Shown: positions 14,271 to 25,639 of the stretch, piece after piece | Position numbering within the stretch: the stretch's first letter is position 1 | Layout: each line of letters starts with the position of its first letter | Assembly: GCF_019097595.1 (NCBI RefSeq) | Contig: NC_080727.1 | Location: 11,817,001 to 11,881,000 of the forward strand | From: Hemibagrus wyckioides | Taxonomy: Eukaryota > Chordata > Actinopteri > Siluriformes > Bagridae | Direction: 5' to 3' | DNA: 64,000 nucleotides | Notes under the pieces: generated by a model | Seen by the model: the letters and a program-made list of their open reading frames with translations, nothing else | Databases searched by the model: none | Told to the model about the DNA's origin: nothing | Made by a program: the position numbers and the translations under genes

Positions 14271-15771
14271 TCTCTTTTACTTTTTCAAAACACAATGTCA
14301 TTGTGTTGTTTTATGGTATACCCATATAATAATGTGCCACAATCTTTCATTATTATTATCATTTAAGATTAAATCTGGATGTAGTCACAGTGAAGCAGCT
14401 TCAGTAGTGATGGAAGACAGATAAAAGCATGCATGTAATTCACTATATGGATGCAAATATGGAGTGAACAGCAGACAGAAAATTGGTTGATTTTAATCCT
14501 TAGGTTGGTAGCCTGTCTCTAGGTCAGTGGGTGAAGCAAGGTCATACAATTGCTAAATGTGTTACAGGTTGCAGTGTGATCCTATAGAGCCCCTCTAGAA
14601 TATCTTAGCACTTTAGAGAATTCAATAGATAGCTATATGGGATGTGAAGTGCTGGGGATATTCTGGGTTTGCATGCATTATTTAACATTATTGTTGTTGT
14701 TTTGAAAATAACTACATAGTAATTAACATATTAGATAGAAAGAAATCAATACATTTCTCAAATGTCTTATTACTCATAATTATTTAATAGAAAATATGCA
14801 TATAAAAAGTCTATACCCTGCTTATAGCCCAGACAATGCAGTTTAAATCTGACTGTCACTTTCCATCTGTTCTACTTTTTATCTTTCTTGTTTACTGGTA
14901 GTAAATTCAGATTCCACTTACACAGCAGTATTTTGAGCAAGACTGTCACTGAAGGTCAGCAGTGTAAATAGATTTCTAGTTTAGGGCAGAGCCAGACATC
15001 CACCCTAGTCTCCACTATTATTTTTAGTGATGTAAATGATGGAAATCATTCTGTGCTTTGTCAACTCAAAACCTTCTGTTCAGGGATGTAATAAATATAC
15101 AATAAGTAGTCCATTTCTGATACATTTGCATTCCTGATACAATTCTAATGTCAGAGCTTTAGATATAAACAGGTAACCTCTTAGTAAGCAAATCGACTTT
15201 GTGCATGTGCCTGATTACAAGTTGTGGAGGCATGCTTTAATACGAGTCACTTGTTTGCGTGCAAGACCTGTCATGACACAAACATCACATCATATTTGCG
15301 GCTTATACAAAAATGACCTTTGATCAAAACCCTGTAGACTCTGAGCTGAAACCGAGCCAGCGATTCAGGCCACTATACGTCCAACTCATACAGTATCACA
15401 TATCTTATTACCATATGCTGTTTCCATGCTCCAAAGTTGGGTGTGTGTTTCTTTTAAATCCAATAGATAAAACACACCAATCTACTGCAATTCTTTTAGT
15501 TCTTATGCGCCAGTGATAATGCGGTGAATCTGCTTAGGGTGTTAATCGTGCTGATTCTGTTTGGTCAATAGATGTGAGAAATATTCAAAACGCATTCTGT
15601 ACAATAAAAAACCTACCAACAATACATTATGCACTTGTTCGACATCACTGCGCTACTGTCAAGCAATTCTTTGGCTTTCAAACATTGTATATACAAGGCC
15701 TACAGACGTGCAAGAAAAGCAGGGGGCATTTAATCAGTTTAAAGGACTGAAATCATCCACATTTTGACTAC

Positions 15772-15841
15772 CTTCAGTTGCATAATTGTGGTCGCGGAGG
15801 AAGCTGCTGTTGATCTTGCGGGTGTCTATTTCCTCATCCAT
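15772..15841 (-). CDS. ppp2r2b: ppp2r2b alternative first coding exon B-beta-1
   Basis: This exon encodes the 23-residue N terminus of the main (B-beta-1) isoform, from ATG at 15841: MDEEIDTRKINSSFLRDH followed by NYATE. Mammalian B-beta-1 starts MEEDIDTRKINNSFLRDH. The exon ends ACTGAAG|GTAGTC, phase 1, so the split Ala codon is completed by exon 2. In mammals this form is mainly cytosolic in neurons. The start context (TAC before ATG, G after) is not optimal, and a short upstream frame overlaps the start (see 15834-15890). The exon sits at the edge of a CpG-rich promoter segment extending to about 16350. Confidence 0.94.
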
Positions 15842-15890
15842 GTATAAGGCGGTGTGACTGGAGACAGAAAGCAAAGAAGCCGGCGTCCAT
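15834..15890 (-). promoter_or_regulatory. overlapping upstream ORF at the B-beta-1 start
   Basis: An ATG at 15888-15890 (minus strand) has A at -3 and G at +4, a strong initiation context. It opens an 18-codon frame in another phase that ends with TGA at 15834-15836, inside the B-beta-1 coding sequence. If transcription starts upstream of 15890, ribosomes starting here would miss the main ATG. This would lower B-beta-1 output. The transcription start is not known. Confidence 0.55.
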
Positions 15891-15992
15891 GATCCGCCGC
15901 ATCGACTCAGATCCGAGGAGTCCGCACGCGCAGCGGCCACATCCAGACAGCACAGAACAAGCTGATGCTGCTCTCACTCACTCACTCACTCA

Positions 15993-16037
<45 letters not shown>

Positions 16038-16360
16038 TATCCTTGTAAAGCAGAGGAGCGGGTCTGCTCGCGCTGTCACAATTTCTGGGTGTGTCAGTGT
16101 CGATTATATAACTGTGACTTCTTTAAAGAAGACCGACAGCAACGAAAACTCAGCGGTACTAAACTGCGCTGGTAAAAATCCATTATCCGAAGACAGATGT
16201 GTAGCTAAATTGCGTGGGAAGACACAGAAAAAGCCACGGCGCGCGCTGCTGCAGTAACTGCTTCGCACCCTGCGTTTTTGGCTCCGCCCACTACCGCGCG
16301 CCTCCTTCATGAGCGTAAGGGTGCGCATGCGGGGTCTGAACTGGTACAGAGCTATACATC
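15842..16360 (-). promoter_or_regulatory. ppp2r2b: CpG-rich B-beta-1 promoter region
   Basis: CpG-dense DNA upstream of the B-beta-1 exon in otherwise AT-rich surroundings. It has a GC box (CTCCGCCC near 16279-16286), an NRF-1-like motif TGCGCATGCG at 16322-16331, and CGCGCG clusters near 16240 and 16295. I see no clear TATA box, as is typical of CpG promoters. The exact start site is unknown. Confidence 0.6.
15971..16037. repeat. compound (CTCA)n(CT)n(CA)n microsatellite in the B-beta-1 promoter
   Basis: CTCA units at about 15973-15993 are followed by about 13 CT units and then about 9-10 CA units. The nearest edge is about 130 bp upstream of the B-beta-1 ATG. On the gene strand it reads (TG)n(AG)n(TGAG)n. 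Confidence 0.95.
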
Positions 16361-16713
16361 GACAAACTTTCAATTTATACATTGCTCATGAAGTTACATT
16401 AGAGTCTCCTGCAAGCATATGCTTTCCACATCTCATCCCATCCAAGAGAGCGGCTTTTCAGCCAGGTGAATACATTGTGGGTTCTGTCTGACTACTGCTC
16501 AGTTCTACAGCCACTGGTGGTTTATTTGCAAAGGCTGACAAACCTGGCCCGTCTAATCATTTTCATTTTCTCTTCTATTGTTGGGTCTGTTCATTATCTG
16601 GTTTCGATCAGTGTATTTATTAACACATTATATAGGAAAGCAATTACTGTGTAGATCGGTAAACATAATATGTGTTCCAAATGTTCACATTTTAAATGTA
16701 TGCACACAATATA

Positions 16714-17953
16714 CACTATATTGCCAAAAGTATTCGCTCACCCATCCAAATAATCAGAATCAGGTGTTCCAATCACTTCCATGGCCACAGGTGTATAAAA
16801 TCAAGCACCTAGGCATGCAGACTGTTTTTACAAACATTTGTGAAAGAATGGGTCGCTCTCAGGAGCTCAGTGAATTCCAGCGTGGAACTGTGATAGGATG
16901 CCACCTGTGCAACAAATCCAGTCGTGAAATTTCCTCGCTCCTAAATATTCCACAGTCAACTGTCAGCTGTATTATAAGAATGTGGAAGTGTTTGGGAACG
17001 ACAGCAACTCAGCCACGAAGTGGTAGGCCATGTAAACTGACGGAGCGGGGTCAGCAGATGCTGAGGCGCATAGTGCGAAGAGGTCGCCAACTTTCTGCAG
17101 AGTCAATCGCTACAGACCTCCAAACTTCATGTGGCCTTCAGATTAGCTCAAGAACAGTGCGCAGAGAGCTCCATGGAATGGGTTTCCATGGCCGAGCAGC
17201 TGCATCCAAGCCATACATCACCAAGTGCAATGCAAAGCGTCGGATGCAGCGGTGTAAAGCACGCCGCCACTGGACTCTAGAGCAGTGGAGACACGTTCTC
17301 TGGAGTGACGAATCACGCTTCTCCATCTGGCAATCTGATGGACGAGTCTGGGTTTGGCGGTTGCCAGGAGAACGGTACTTGTCTGACTGCATTGTGCCAA
17401 GTGTAAAGTTTGGTGGAGGGGGGATTATGGTGTGGGGTTGTTTTTCAGGAGCTGGGCTTGGCCCCTTAGTTCCAGTGAAAGGAACTCTGAATGCTTCAGC
17501 ATACCAAGACATTTTGGACAATTCCATGCTCCCAACTTTGTGGGAACAGTTTGGAGCTGGCCCCTTCCTCTTCCAACTGTGCACCAGTGCACAAAGCAAG
17601 GTCCATAAAGACATGGATGGAGTCTGGTGTGGATGAACTTGACTGGCCTGCACAGAGTCCTGACCTCAACCCGATAGAACACCTTTGGGATGAATTAGAG
17701 CGGAGACTGAGAGTCAGGCCTTCTCGTCCAACATCAGTGTGTGACCTCACAAATGCGCTTCTGGAAGAATGGTCAAAAATTCCCATAAACACACTCCTAA
17801 ACCTTGTGGACAGCCTTCCCAGAAGAGTTGAAGCTGTTATAGCTGCAAAGGGTGGACCGACGTCATATTGAACCCTATGGATTAGGAATGGGATGTCACT
17901 TAAGTTCATATGCGAGTCAAGGCAGGTGAGCGAATACTTTTGGCAATATAGTG
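16714..17953 (+). mobile_element. complete Tc1-like transposon with matching TIRs and TA target duplication
   Basis: The element starts CACTATATTGCCAAAAGTAT at 16714 and ends with the inverse, ATACTTTTGGCAATATAGTG, at 17953. TA dinucleotides flank it (16712-16713 and 17954-17955). At 1240 bp it is close to the usual 1.2-1.6 kb for Tc1 elements. The inverted ends agree over at least 25 bp (through CGCTCACC). It carries one transposase gene, broken by a small deletion. It lies upstream of the B-beta-1 promoter, within the interval spanned by B-beta-2 transcripts. Confidence 0.95.
16848..17871 (+). pseudogene. Tc1-like transposase, inactivated by a small frameshifting deletion
   Basis: From ATG at 16848 the frame reads MGRSQELSEFQRG, then the paired/HTH DNA-binding half (SSREISSLLNIPQSTVS, GRPCKLTERG). 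The catalytic domain follows: WSDESRF with the first Asp (about 17304) and the GGIMVWGCFSGAGLGPLV glycine box. At about 17575 the usual HD after FQ is missing. The frame then shifts and would end at 17636. The other frame carries on with APVHKARSIKTWM, LDWPAQSPDLNPIEHLWDEL (third catalytic residue Glu) and a natural stop at 17869-17871. Compared with the family, the lesion looks like about 5 nt lost, removing the second catalytic Asp. Elsewhere there are no stops, so inactivation looks fairly recent. Confidence 0.9.
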
Positions 17954-17955
17954 TA

Positions 17956-18409
17956 TCTCCATAACCATAGTGACAAACTCAGAAAAAAAAGAATTGGATA
18001 TTGTCTTCACTCATTGCTGCATATTTCGTATTCTTAACTATTCAATTTTTTTCATATTTTGGGTAACTGCTTAGTAAATTGTATTAAAAAGTTAAAAAGT
18101 TTAAAATATCATTAAGTGATAAATGTGTTCAAAAGTGATATACTGCATTAATAGCACGTAATTTAATATCTGTCACATTGCTCACTGCTTTGGAATTGAC
18201 CATCTTATGAAATCTGTGTCTGACTCAGACTGACTGCACAGAAACACCTAAGTTCAAATGTTAGATTTGAATCCTGGCTCAGAGTTGAATCTGGTATATC
18301 CTTCTCAGTCTAAACAGCTTGCAACAGTATATCAAACAGCCCAGAATACAATCAAACATGCTCTATAGGCACAAAAAAACAGTCAGATGTTCTCCATAGA
18401 TCATTTGTG
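17956..18409. other. no recognisable feature
   Basis: AT-rich spacer upstream of B-beta-1. No coding, RNA or repeat signal that I recognise. Confidence 0.5.
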
Positions 18410-18870
18410 ACTGCCTCCTGTATCGCATGTTCAGTCTATTAACCATGGGGCTGGCAGTATCAGGTAGTGGTGGTGTTTTGCAGGAAAAGGCACTGGAGGA
18501 TGAGGAAGGCGGGATATCCAGAAATACTGAGGCAAAACCTCAAGACATCAGCTAGAAGGTCATATAGCAAGACAATGACCCTAACATACTTTCAAAGTTA
18601 TAACAGAATGGTTTAAAACAGCAAAGTAAAAGAAGCAGAGTGGTCATTATAAAGCCCAGACCTCAATCTCACAGAAAACACACAAACATACACAAAATGG
18701 GCCACAAAACAGTTATTTTAAGAGGAATGTGCAGATACTCTGGCAAAGTCCTGTAAGAACCTTGTGGAAGACTATAAATCTGCCTTTGAGCTATTATTTT
18801 GAAATGACCTCTTATGGAAATAAAGTGGACACTAATTGACTGTAATGATAACTTTTGGCCTGTAAAGCAG
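18410..18870 (+). mobile_element. decayed Tc1/mariner relic
   Basis: Broken translations resemble the C-terminal half of a Tc1 transposase: a W-CFAGKGTGG-like stretch near 18475, a CAAGACAATGACCC stretch near 18570 (the QDNDP motif), AAGCCCAGACCTCAATCTCA near 18652 (the SPDLNP motif), and AACCTTGTGGAAGACT near 18760. No terminal repeats or open frame remain. Confidence 0.6.
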
Positions 18871-21100
18871 CCAAGTAGCACCTCACTTGTGGTGATAAGA
18901 AGGTTTTACAATCACACAGCCATGGACAAATTGGACCATTCATGTCGTACCTATAGTAAATCACACTTGGGTCCATGTACCAACGCATACAAGGTGACCT
19001 TTAGATCGGTAGATTCACACCCTCAGACTCCTGATCAATGTCTGAATGTCCTCTACATAGTGGGCTCTAGATAACACCCTCACAAAAGAAAAAAATCACT
19101 AAAGAAAATCATAAAGCTCACCCAGGAAGGGCATGATGCTAATTACAGGATGCTTTCCTGCTGAAATTATCATTCAGCATTCAATGCTTGCCAACTACAT
19201 CAGCTCAGTGGGCTCTGCTATCATTTATCAATAATAAAGTAGTCAGTAAACAATCATATACTTACAAAATGTCTCACTAACAGTTGAGTGGTATAGTAGG
19301 TCTATACACAAACTACACTACTGAATAAAATAACACCAGTAGCAATTGGTCCAACAGCCTGTTTTTGTTACTGACAAATATAATGCCTATGCAAGAACAT
19401 TTTCAGTTTCTATTTTTAACTTAAATATGATGCCAAACCAAAGTTGACTCAGCAATCTTCAAAATATTAAGATTTATAACGAATAAAACATGCCAGGGAG
19501 TGCTGTTATAGGATAATAATCAATGAAGACAATGAAGGGGTTATTACATTTTAATAAATAAATGCAGTCTTCATAGGTGAAATCCAGGGCTCAGACCAAG
19601 TTTAGACATTCAGAGCTTCATTGTTTAAATAATCAATGTAACAGGGCACACCTGGGCCACACAGAAACATGTCAGTCACATGTTTCCATATTTCTGATGT
19701 CTTGAAAAATGTGTGGTTTTAAAAAAGGTCCTATGTTCTAAGTAGTTTAACATGTGTAGATGTAAATAACAAGAAATGAAAGCTGAAAGTCTGATTCTGA
19801 AACTCTGAAATTCTGAAACCCAAAAGTCTTCAGTGTAACAAAACCAAAAGAATTAACCCTGCTGGTCCAAAACTTTAGGAAGGGAATATATATTTGCAAT
19901 GCATTTTATTATATTAAAATCTGACCACTGTTAGGTGTTCACAGGTTTGACAGTGTTAACTCACATGAGCTTCAAAGAAGTTAACTGTTAACTTAAGACA
20001 ATAAGAGAAGTAATTTAATAGAAACTATGAAAAGATGTGATCACAATGGGTTTTAGAATAGAAATCCAGATATAATGCATTGGATTCCTGGTGCATGAAA
20101 AGATTTGATGACACTGGGCGGGTCAAGGACAGTGAAGCAGTGGGCACTTGGATAGAATCGTACCCAGGCAAAGTAGGAGAAAGACCACATGCTGAGCTGC
20201 TAGACATTTAAATGAACATGACTGCAGCTGCTTCAATAATGTCACTGCACCAATCAAAGAACAGAAGGTCATTTAAAAAAAAAGCATGTATATCTTTTCT
20301 GTACACACAGCAGAAACGAGAGCTTATAAATCTTACTATTATTGGGTTTTTTTCAAGCAATTTGTTGTCTTGTGAGCAATTTTTGTGATTTTTAAAAAAC
20401 CTTTCAAACATCACAACGAAAAGACAAAAGACACATTTATCTCCTTACTTTTTACACTAAGGAGACTAAAAACAATCCTCATTCAGGTCATCAATCTTCT
20501 ATGCTCTGTCTATTGTGCTTACATTTTTATATATTTCCCCCCACCACAATTACATTTTTTATCTCTTGCAACCGCACAGCATGCATTATCCTCATCACAC
20601 CTTTGCCTTTCTAGTCTGCATTCATGGCACTCAGTACCCCATTCTAATCCCTCCTCCTTTTTACCCAATTTCCAAAATAGATGAGTTGGCTCAATTCCTA
20701 ACAAGACACTGTGACATATGTATGGGTTTGTGCAAGGGGTGGTGTGTGTGTGTGTGTTTAGGGAGGTGGTGTGTTATCCATTATTGTTTACTAGAGCAGT
20801 ATCTTTGTCCATGTTTCTTATATCAGGATAGTGTTCCTTTTATAGGTCCTATTTAACATCTTCAACTTCAAAAATCATCAGGTTTCAGCACCATGGATAG
20901 CGACACATGGGAGGTACTGAGTACACCATAGAAGCTGGCCAGTTTATGTTTACTGCTTATTTTTGAAAAGAAAATGTAGTTACTTTCACATAAAAAGACT
21001 TCAAATACATTCACAAGTATAATTTCACAAATATTTATCAGTGTATAATATAAGCATTGGTGAACATACGTGCTAACCTAAACGTGTTAACCTGCTAATA
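18871..21100. other. no recognisable gene
   Basis: AT-rich DNA with only short open frames without motif support. A short GT run lies near 20743-20756. Nothing else stands out. Confidence 0.5.
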
Positions 21101-21639
21101 ATTTTGAACAACAACAACGTTCAGGGGCGCGGTTATCGATAGAAAGTGCTGTCAATGAAAAACACAGCGGTAAGCAAGCAGTACACTACCTACAGTGGGG
21201 TCAGCGAACATTTTGGAAGAGACTGGACGAAAGCGTTTACTTGAGTACAGGCACCGTGGAACATTCTAAACTGCTAATTTCAAGGGAGGAAAAAGGACCA
21301 TCCACAGTCACAGCACATGTACAAGGGTACCATCACACTGCAGCTGCAAGGCAAGTATACCAAATTCAAGTTCAGTAGCATCAGCTTGCATATTATTTAA
21401 TATTATTATAGACTTTGACTTTACAACAGCTTATCAAAGGTACAAATTCTATATGACACATATAGAGTAATTGAAGTGGTAGCTAACTATATAGCTATTA
21501 AGTCAACCCTCTCCTCTCATGTTTTGAGTAATGTAATACGGTTGAGGTGGTTTAACTGTTTCACCAATTGTGCTGTCTACACATAATAATTAGTGTTGTT
21601 ACTGTAGTTAGTAACTTGTTTTTCTGCAGATAAGTTGTG

Positions 21640-22640
21640 TGAGTTGTTGACATCAAATGGTAAAAAAGCTGAGTGTTGAGCCATAGTTAAAGATGCTCAA
21701 AGATTACCCTTGTCATAGTGGTGGGAATTCTACACTCTACATGTCTCTGGTGCATACTGCCTTCCTTTGACTCCCGTTGAGTATCAGTCCTCTGTTGTGG
21801 AAATCCAGTCAGATGAAAGGGCTGAGGAGGATATACTGGACCCTGTGCAAATAAAGTTTATATATGAAAAATCTAATGCATGTTTTACATGAAGTTGCAG
21901 CCGAAGCACCCTGTCTCTTCCTCCACTGTACAGTTGATCATAGAAAAAATTAAAAAGCCTCAGTGGAGCGTGCCAGCAGTACACAAAGAATGAACTTATT
22001 GTATCTCTAAAAGCAAAAACTAAACTCTCTGAGACAGAAATGAAGATGTTTTGCAGACTCTAAATGACATAAATTCATGCATCCTGCAGCTCTGTCCTAT
22101 ACAATATTTCAAAACAATATTTTGAGCAAAATGGTCCCTCTGTGCATCCCTCTGTGTTTTGGTGTTTGAAGCAAACAGAAAGGAGCAATATGCTCAGTAT
22201 ATTCCTATAAAAGACACATTATCAGCTTTGCTGAAAGATCTTGCTGTGTTTGAATAATGCTGTACATTTGCGAATGAGAGAACACCTCGTAATCTAAATA
22301 TGTGTGTGATGGATCAGTATTCAAATCCAATCCTCTGTTTTTGAAGCCAGATGTCACATCAAGCTGATCTTTATTAAGATGCGTTTGAGGTGGTTAATCC
22401 ACTTGGCTTTGAAAAAAACCCCAAAAAACAGGATTCCTGTGGTCTTTTTCACTGATCCTTTTCATTGATCCACAGTTGACTGTTGTGGCAGCTTTTGGTT
22501 TTGTGCCAAAAAACTGATTTCAAACTTTTTGGCCATGAGAAAGTGTACCCTCCAATGATATCAGATTTTGGAGATCTGGAGACAAATGGACTGAACATAC
22601 ACGGAAACATTCTGAAGGCAACAGTCTTTCACATTGCAGA
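21640..22640 (+). pseudogene. unassigned transposon-like ORF relic, 5'/middle part
   Basis: Translations in shifting frames give QYIPIKDTLSALLKDLAVFE (about 22196-22255), AFEVVNPLGFEK (about 22382-22415), and then from 22480 an open stretch with GHEKVYPPMISDFGDLETNG and ILKATVFHIADDD. I recall this pattern (a YVPI..L segment, a D-FE-NPLG block, a KYG-EK-PMISDF-LE-NG block) from multicopy uncharacterised fish ORFs that behave like transposon proteins. I cannot name the family. Stops and frameshifts make it a relic. Confidence 0.4.
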
Positions 22641-22920
22641 TGATGATTTTAAGATAAGATTAGATAAGATAAGAACTTTATTAATCCTAAAGGAAATTCT
22701 TTTGCCAGAGACTGCTTCAGATTACAAGAGAAATAAGTATAAATGAAATATGAATGAAAAATAAATGAAATAATCTATATATACAAAAATGTATTCAAAA
22801 GTACAAAAAATGTGCTAGGGAGCTAAGAACATATTACACATACTATGATATTGCACGTGGTATGATGATATAATATTGCACATAGTATTACATTAACATA
22901 CATTGCAATTATTGTGAAAT
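22640..22920 (+). repeat. dispersed fish repeat (AGAACTTTATTAATCC type)
   Basis: TAAGATTAGATAAGATAAG precedes AACTTTATTAATCCTAAAGG and AAATTCTTTTGCC. This resembles the widespread teleost repeat ending with ATAGAACTTTATTGATCCC. It interrupts the transposon-like relic on its left. AT-rich TATTGCAC repeats follow. Confidence 0.4.
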
Positions 22921-23890
22921 TCTGATACCCTCAGTGTTCATTGGGTCAGCTTTTTGGGTTTGCATAATATCCATGGCTTCACAGAAAACTTCCTAACATC
23001 TCACTATTTACTCCAAAATTGCCAGAACTGGCTCTGTATTTTAATTCTCTGTCATTTTTCATGTCTGCCATCCAGGCCTCCCATCCTGTATCAGTCCTAA
23101 TTTATTTTTTGGTGTGGTGGCATCCTACCTCAGCATTAATAGCTATTTTGTCAAGGTGAAAAAATTCTTTAAACATTCACAGCTTATTCATTAAAAATCA
23201 CACAGTGTAGCTGCCAAGGATCTGACAGTAATTCTACACCCTTAGAAGTTTCTGAAAATGGTGTAAAACTAGGAGGCCAGGAAAAATGGTTGAAACCAAA
23301 GCATATTTACCTTATTCAATATCCTACACTGATACTGACACTTGGCGCACTAATGCAGTTATGGACAATGCAGTTTGAAAGCAAGAATGCATACTTCAAA
23401 AGATGGATTTCAAAAAACGTATGTCAAACACTTGCAGGGGACCACCAGGTACTACAAACATACCTATATTCAGGCTCTTTTTTCCAGAGTGGTAACGAAT
23501 ACCACTCCCTTTCATGCTGAACTGTACAGCACTGCAATTCACACCAGTGTAGGAGCAACCTTGGTCAAGGAATCCAATATTCTGGCAACTCCAGGGGTAC
23601 ACTGGAAAGGCACTCTGTGCACAATGGGTTTTTTTTCTGTGTCTGAGCCAAGACAAGTTGACTGAATTCTGACAAATTTAGCTCGAACTGGCACTAAGAA
23701 GGAGAAGAATGTGTACTTTATTGTTAAATCAGTTTGCACTATATGAACTGAGAGATGCAAGGCAGAGCAAGAAGCGAGACAAGAGTCATTTTACTGAAAC
23801 ACAGCATTGTTAACACAAAAATAATAAATAATGACAAACATGTAAATTTAAATCCAGGTTATACACAGATTTGCCAGAATTCTAGTTCTA
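22921..23890. other. no recognisable gene
   Basis: Short open frames occur on both strands around 23.3-23.7 kb, but none shows a known motif or splice structure. It could be the eroded interior of the transposon-like relic that flanks it at 21.6-22.6 and 24.3-24.8 kb. Confidence 0.4.
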
Positions 23891-23899
23891 CTACTAGAA

Positions 23900-24155
23900 T
23901 ACTAGAATACTACTTTTATTTTTGTACAAAACCACACTGTGTTAAATATGCATGGAGCTACTGAGATTGTACAAAGTTCTATATAAAGACTATATCTGTT
24001 CTAATGGCTCTACCATGGAACTATACTGTAACTCTGTGCAATTATTTAACTCTTGTTGCTCTTGGTTAATTCTCTCTGATGGGAAGACAGTCATACAAAC
24101 ATTTCACTACATGCAATATTGTATGGGTATGTATGTGACAAATAAAATCTGAATT
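23900..24155 (+). repeat. non-LTR retrotransposon or SINE 3' tail (tentative)
   Basis: ACATTTCACTACATGC near 24098 followed by GTATGTGACAAATAAAATC at about 24131 matches the usual 3' end of fish LINE/SINE copies (CATTTCACTGCA..GTGACAAATAAA). No coding part is seen. Confidence 0.35.
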
Positions 24156-24279
24156 TGAAAGTTGTTCCTTGTGTACTTTTGCAACCAATCAGGTGGCTAC
24201 AGTTGTGCGTGTTTAGTTCAAGTATGAGTTTCACACCTCATCAACCAGTCATTTCAGTTTTGACAATCCTTGGAAGAAG

Positions 24280-24790
24280 ATGCCATCTGTGTGTGTGCGT
24301 GAGATCATCAGAGATCATCAGAAAGCTGGAAACAGAGAAGCCACCAAAAAAGTGAGACTTGAAATGATATGACAGTCAGTAAAATCTTACCAATATGCCC
24401 AACACCCAGGAAGAAGCGCATCAATGAGGCTGCAAGAAAGATGGCCAGTGCATATCCTGTGGTATTCAGAGATTTATTGAAGGGGAAAATGTAGGCAGTG
24501 GGTATGACTCAATCACAAACCAGATGATCAGCAGAGTGGATAATCTGAGGAGAGGAAGCACTTCACATTTCTTAAAGAGACAAGCTATTAGCACCAGTGA
24601 AGGAGAGGATACTCCACCCAGGAAAAGTAGACAAGACACTTACAGATGTATAAACTGGCAACTGCTGCAGCTACCATCTGATGAAACACATGAATCCCAG
24701 AAACATGCACAAGAGATGTTAAAGAAAATGGACAAAAAGAGGGAAAAATACAGGAGAGCAGAAGCAGGAGAAGGAGTTGTACTCTGACAG
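24280..24790 (+). pseudogene. unassigned transposon-like ORF relic, second part
   Basis: Frames give RRINEAARKMASAYPVVFRD (about 24413-24475), and then an open frame from 24524 with ISRVDNLRRGSTSHF, DTPPRKSRQDTYRCINWQ and KHAQEMLKKMDKKREKYRR. This is the pattern of a charged, SANT/Myb-like region seen in multicopy fish ORFs of the same kind as the 21.6-22.6 kb relic. The two pieces are probably parts of one decayed element. Stops at about 24490 and before 24524 break it. Confidence 0.4.
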
Positions 24791-25639
24791 CTGTTACACA
24801 GCAGCACCCCCTAAAGGTTAAATACACACATTACCTTTTAACAATTTTTTGAACAACAATTTCTTGCTTAAATTAAGCAACATTTCAGGATTAATTGGTT
24901 ACCATTGGCTCTGGAAATTAAAGATAATATAAAACTGTTTGAAAAACAGTGTCACTCTAATGCTTTGATTGTTTGAACCCTACTTCTCATAAATACATTG
25001 CGAATTTTGTGTTTGTGTGTAAACTACCTCCATCAATTTCCAGTTTATTTTGTGTTGCTTGCTATATCCACTTTACTGCTGTTTTACATATATCATCTGA
25101 ATATATGTAATTTCTTTAATTTTATTGTGTATGGACATTAGATGCTTAAAAGAGACACTTAATGAATCTGATATTGCTGAAGTAAAATATCTATTGTGGT
25201 TTAATGACAAATGTGACAAATTTATACATGTCTAAACAGATCTGATGAGAATCTGATGATTCAGATTTGGATGCAAAAGGAAAAAGCTCAGTGCATACTA
25301 CTGCATCTAAGTGATTTCACTACTGATTATCTGGCATTAAAAAGTCACTAGATTAGCACAAATCCCAGTTCATCTTGACTGGTTTTCTTTTGTAATTAGT
25401 GGATTTTCCCCATTTCTGTGTTTCCTTGAGCACACAGTGTTCTTGTTCAGGAGCTGAGGAAGTAGTGATGGATAGGACGCTGTAGCCTACCAAGTCAGTG
25501 GAGTTGGATGATTCTCATGATCCAACTCACTGGAGTCTAAGATGAGCGCTGAGGTATTGCAAGCTCTGACCAAGTTTGGTAGTGTTTGTTTGTTTTGTCC
25601 ATAATTTTTATGTTTTTTTTTTTGAAGTAGCCAGCCTCA

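Larger units (their letters stand above)
625..15771 (-). other. ppp2r2b: ppp2r2b intron 1 (from the B-beta-1 exon)
   Basis: This is about 15.1 kb of AT-rich intron. Apart from the separately listed microsatellites (4.5, 5.2 and 7.4 kb), a dispersed-repeat relic at 3.4-3.7 kb and a Tc1 relic at 13.4-14.2 kb, I recognise nothing. Short open frames here lack codon structure, splice sites or familiar motifs. Confidence 0.75.
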
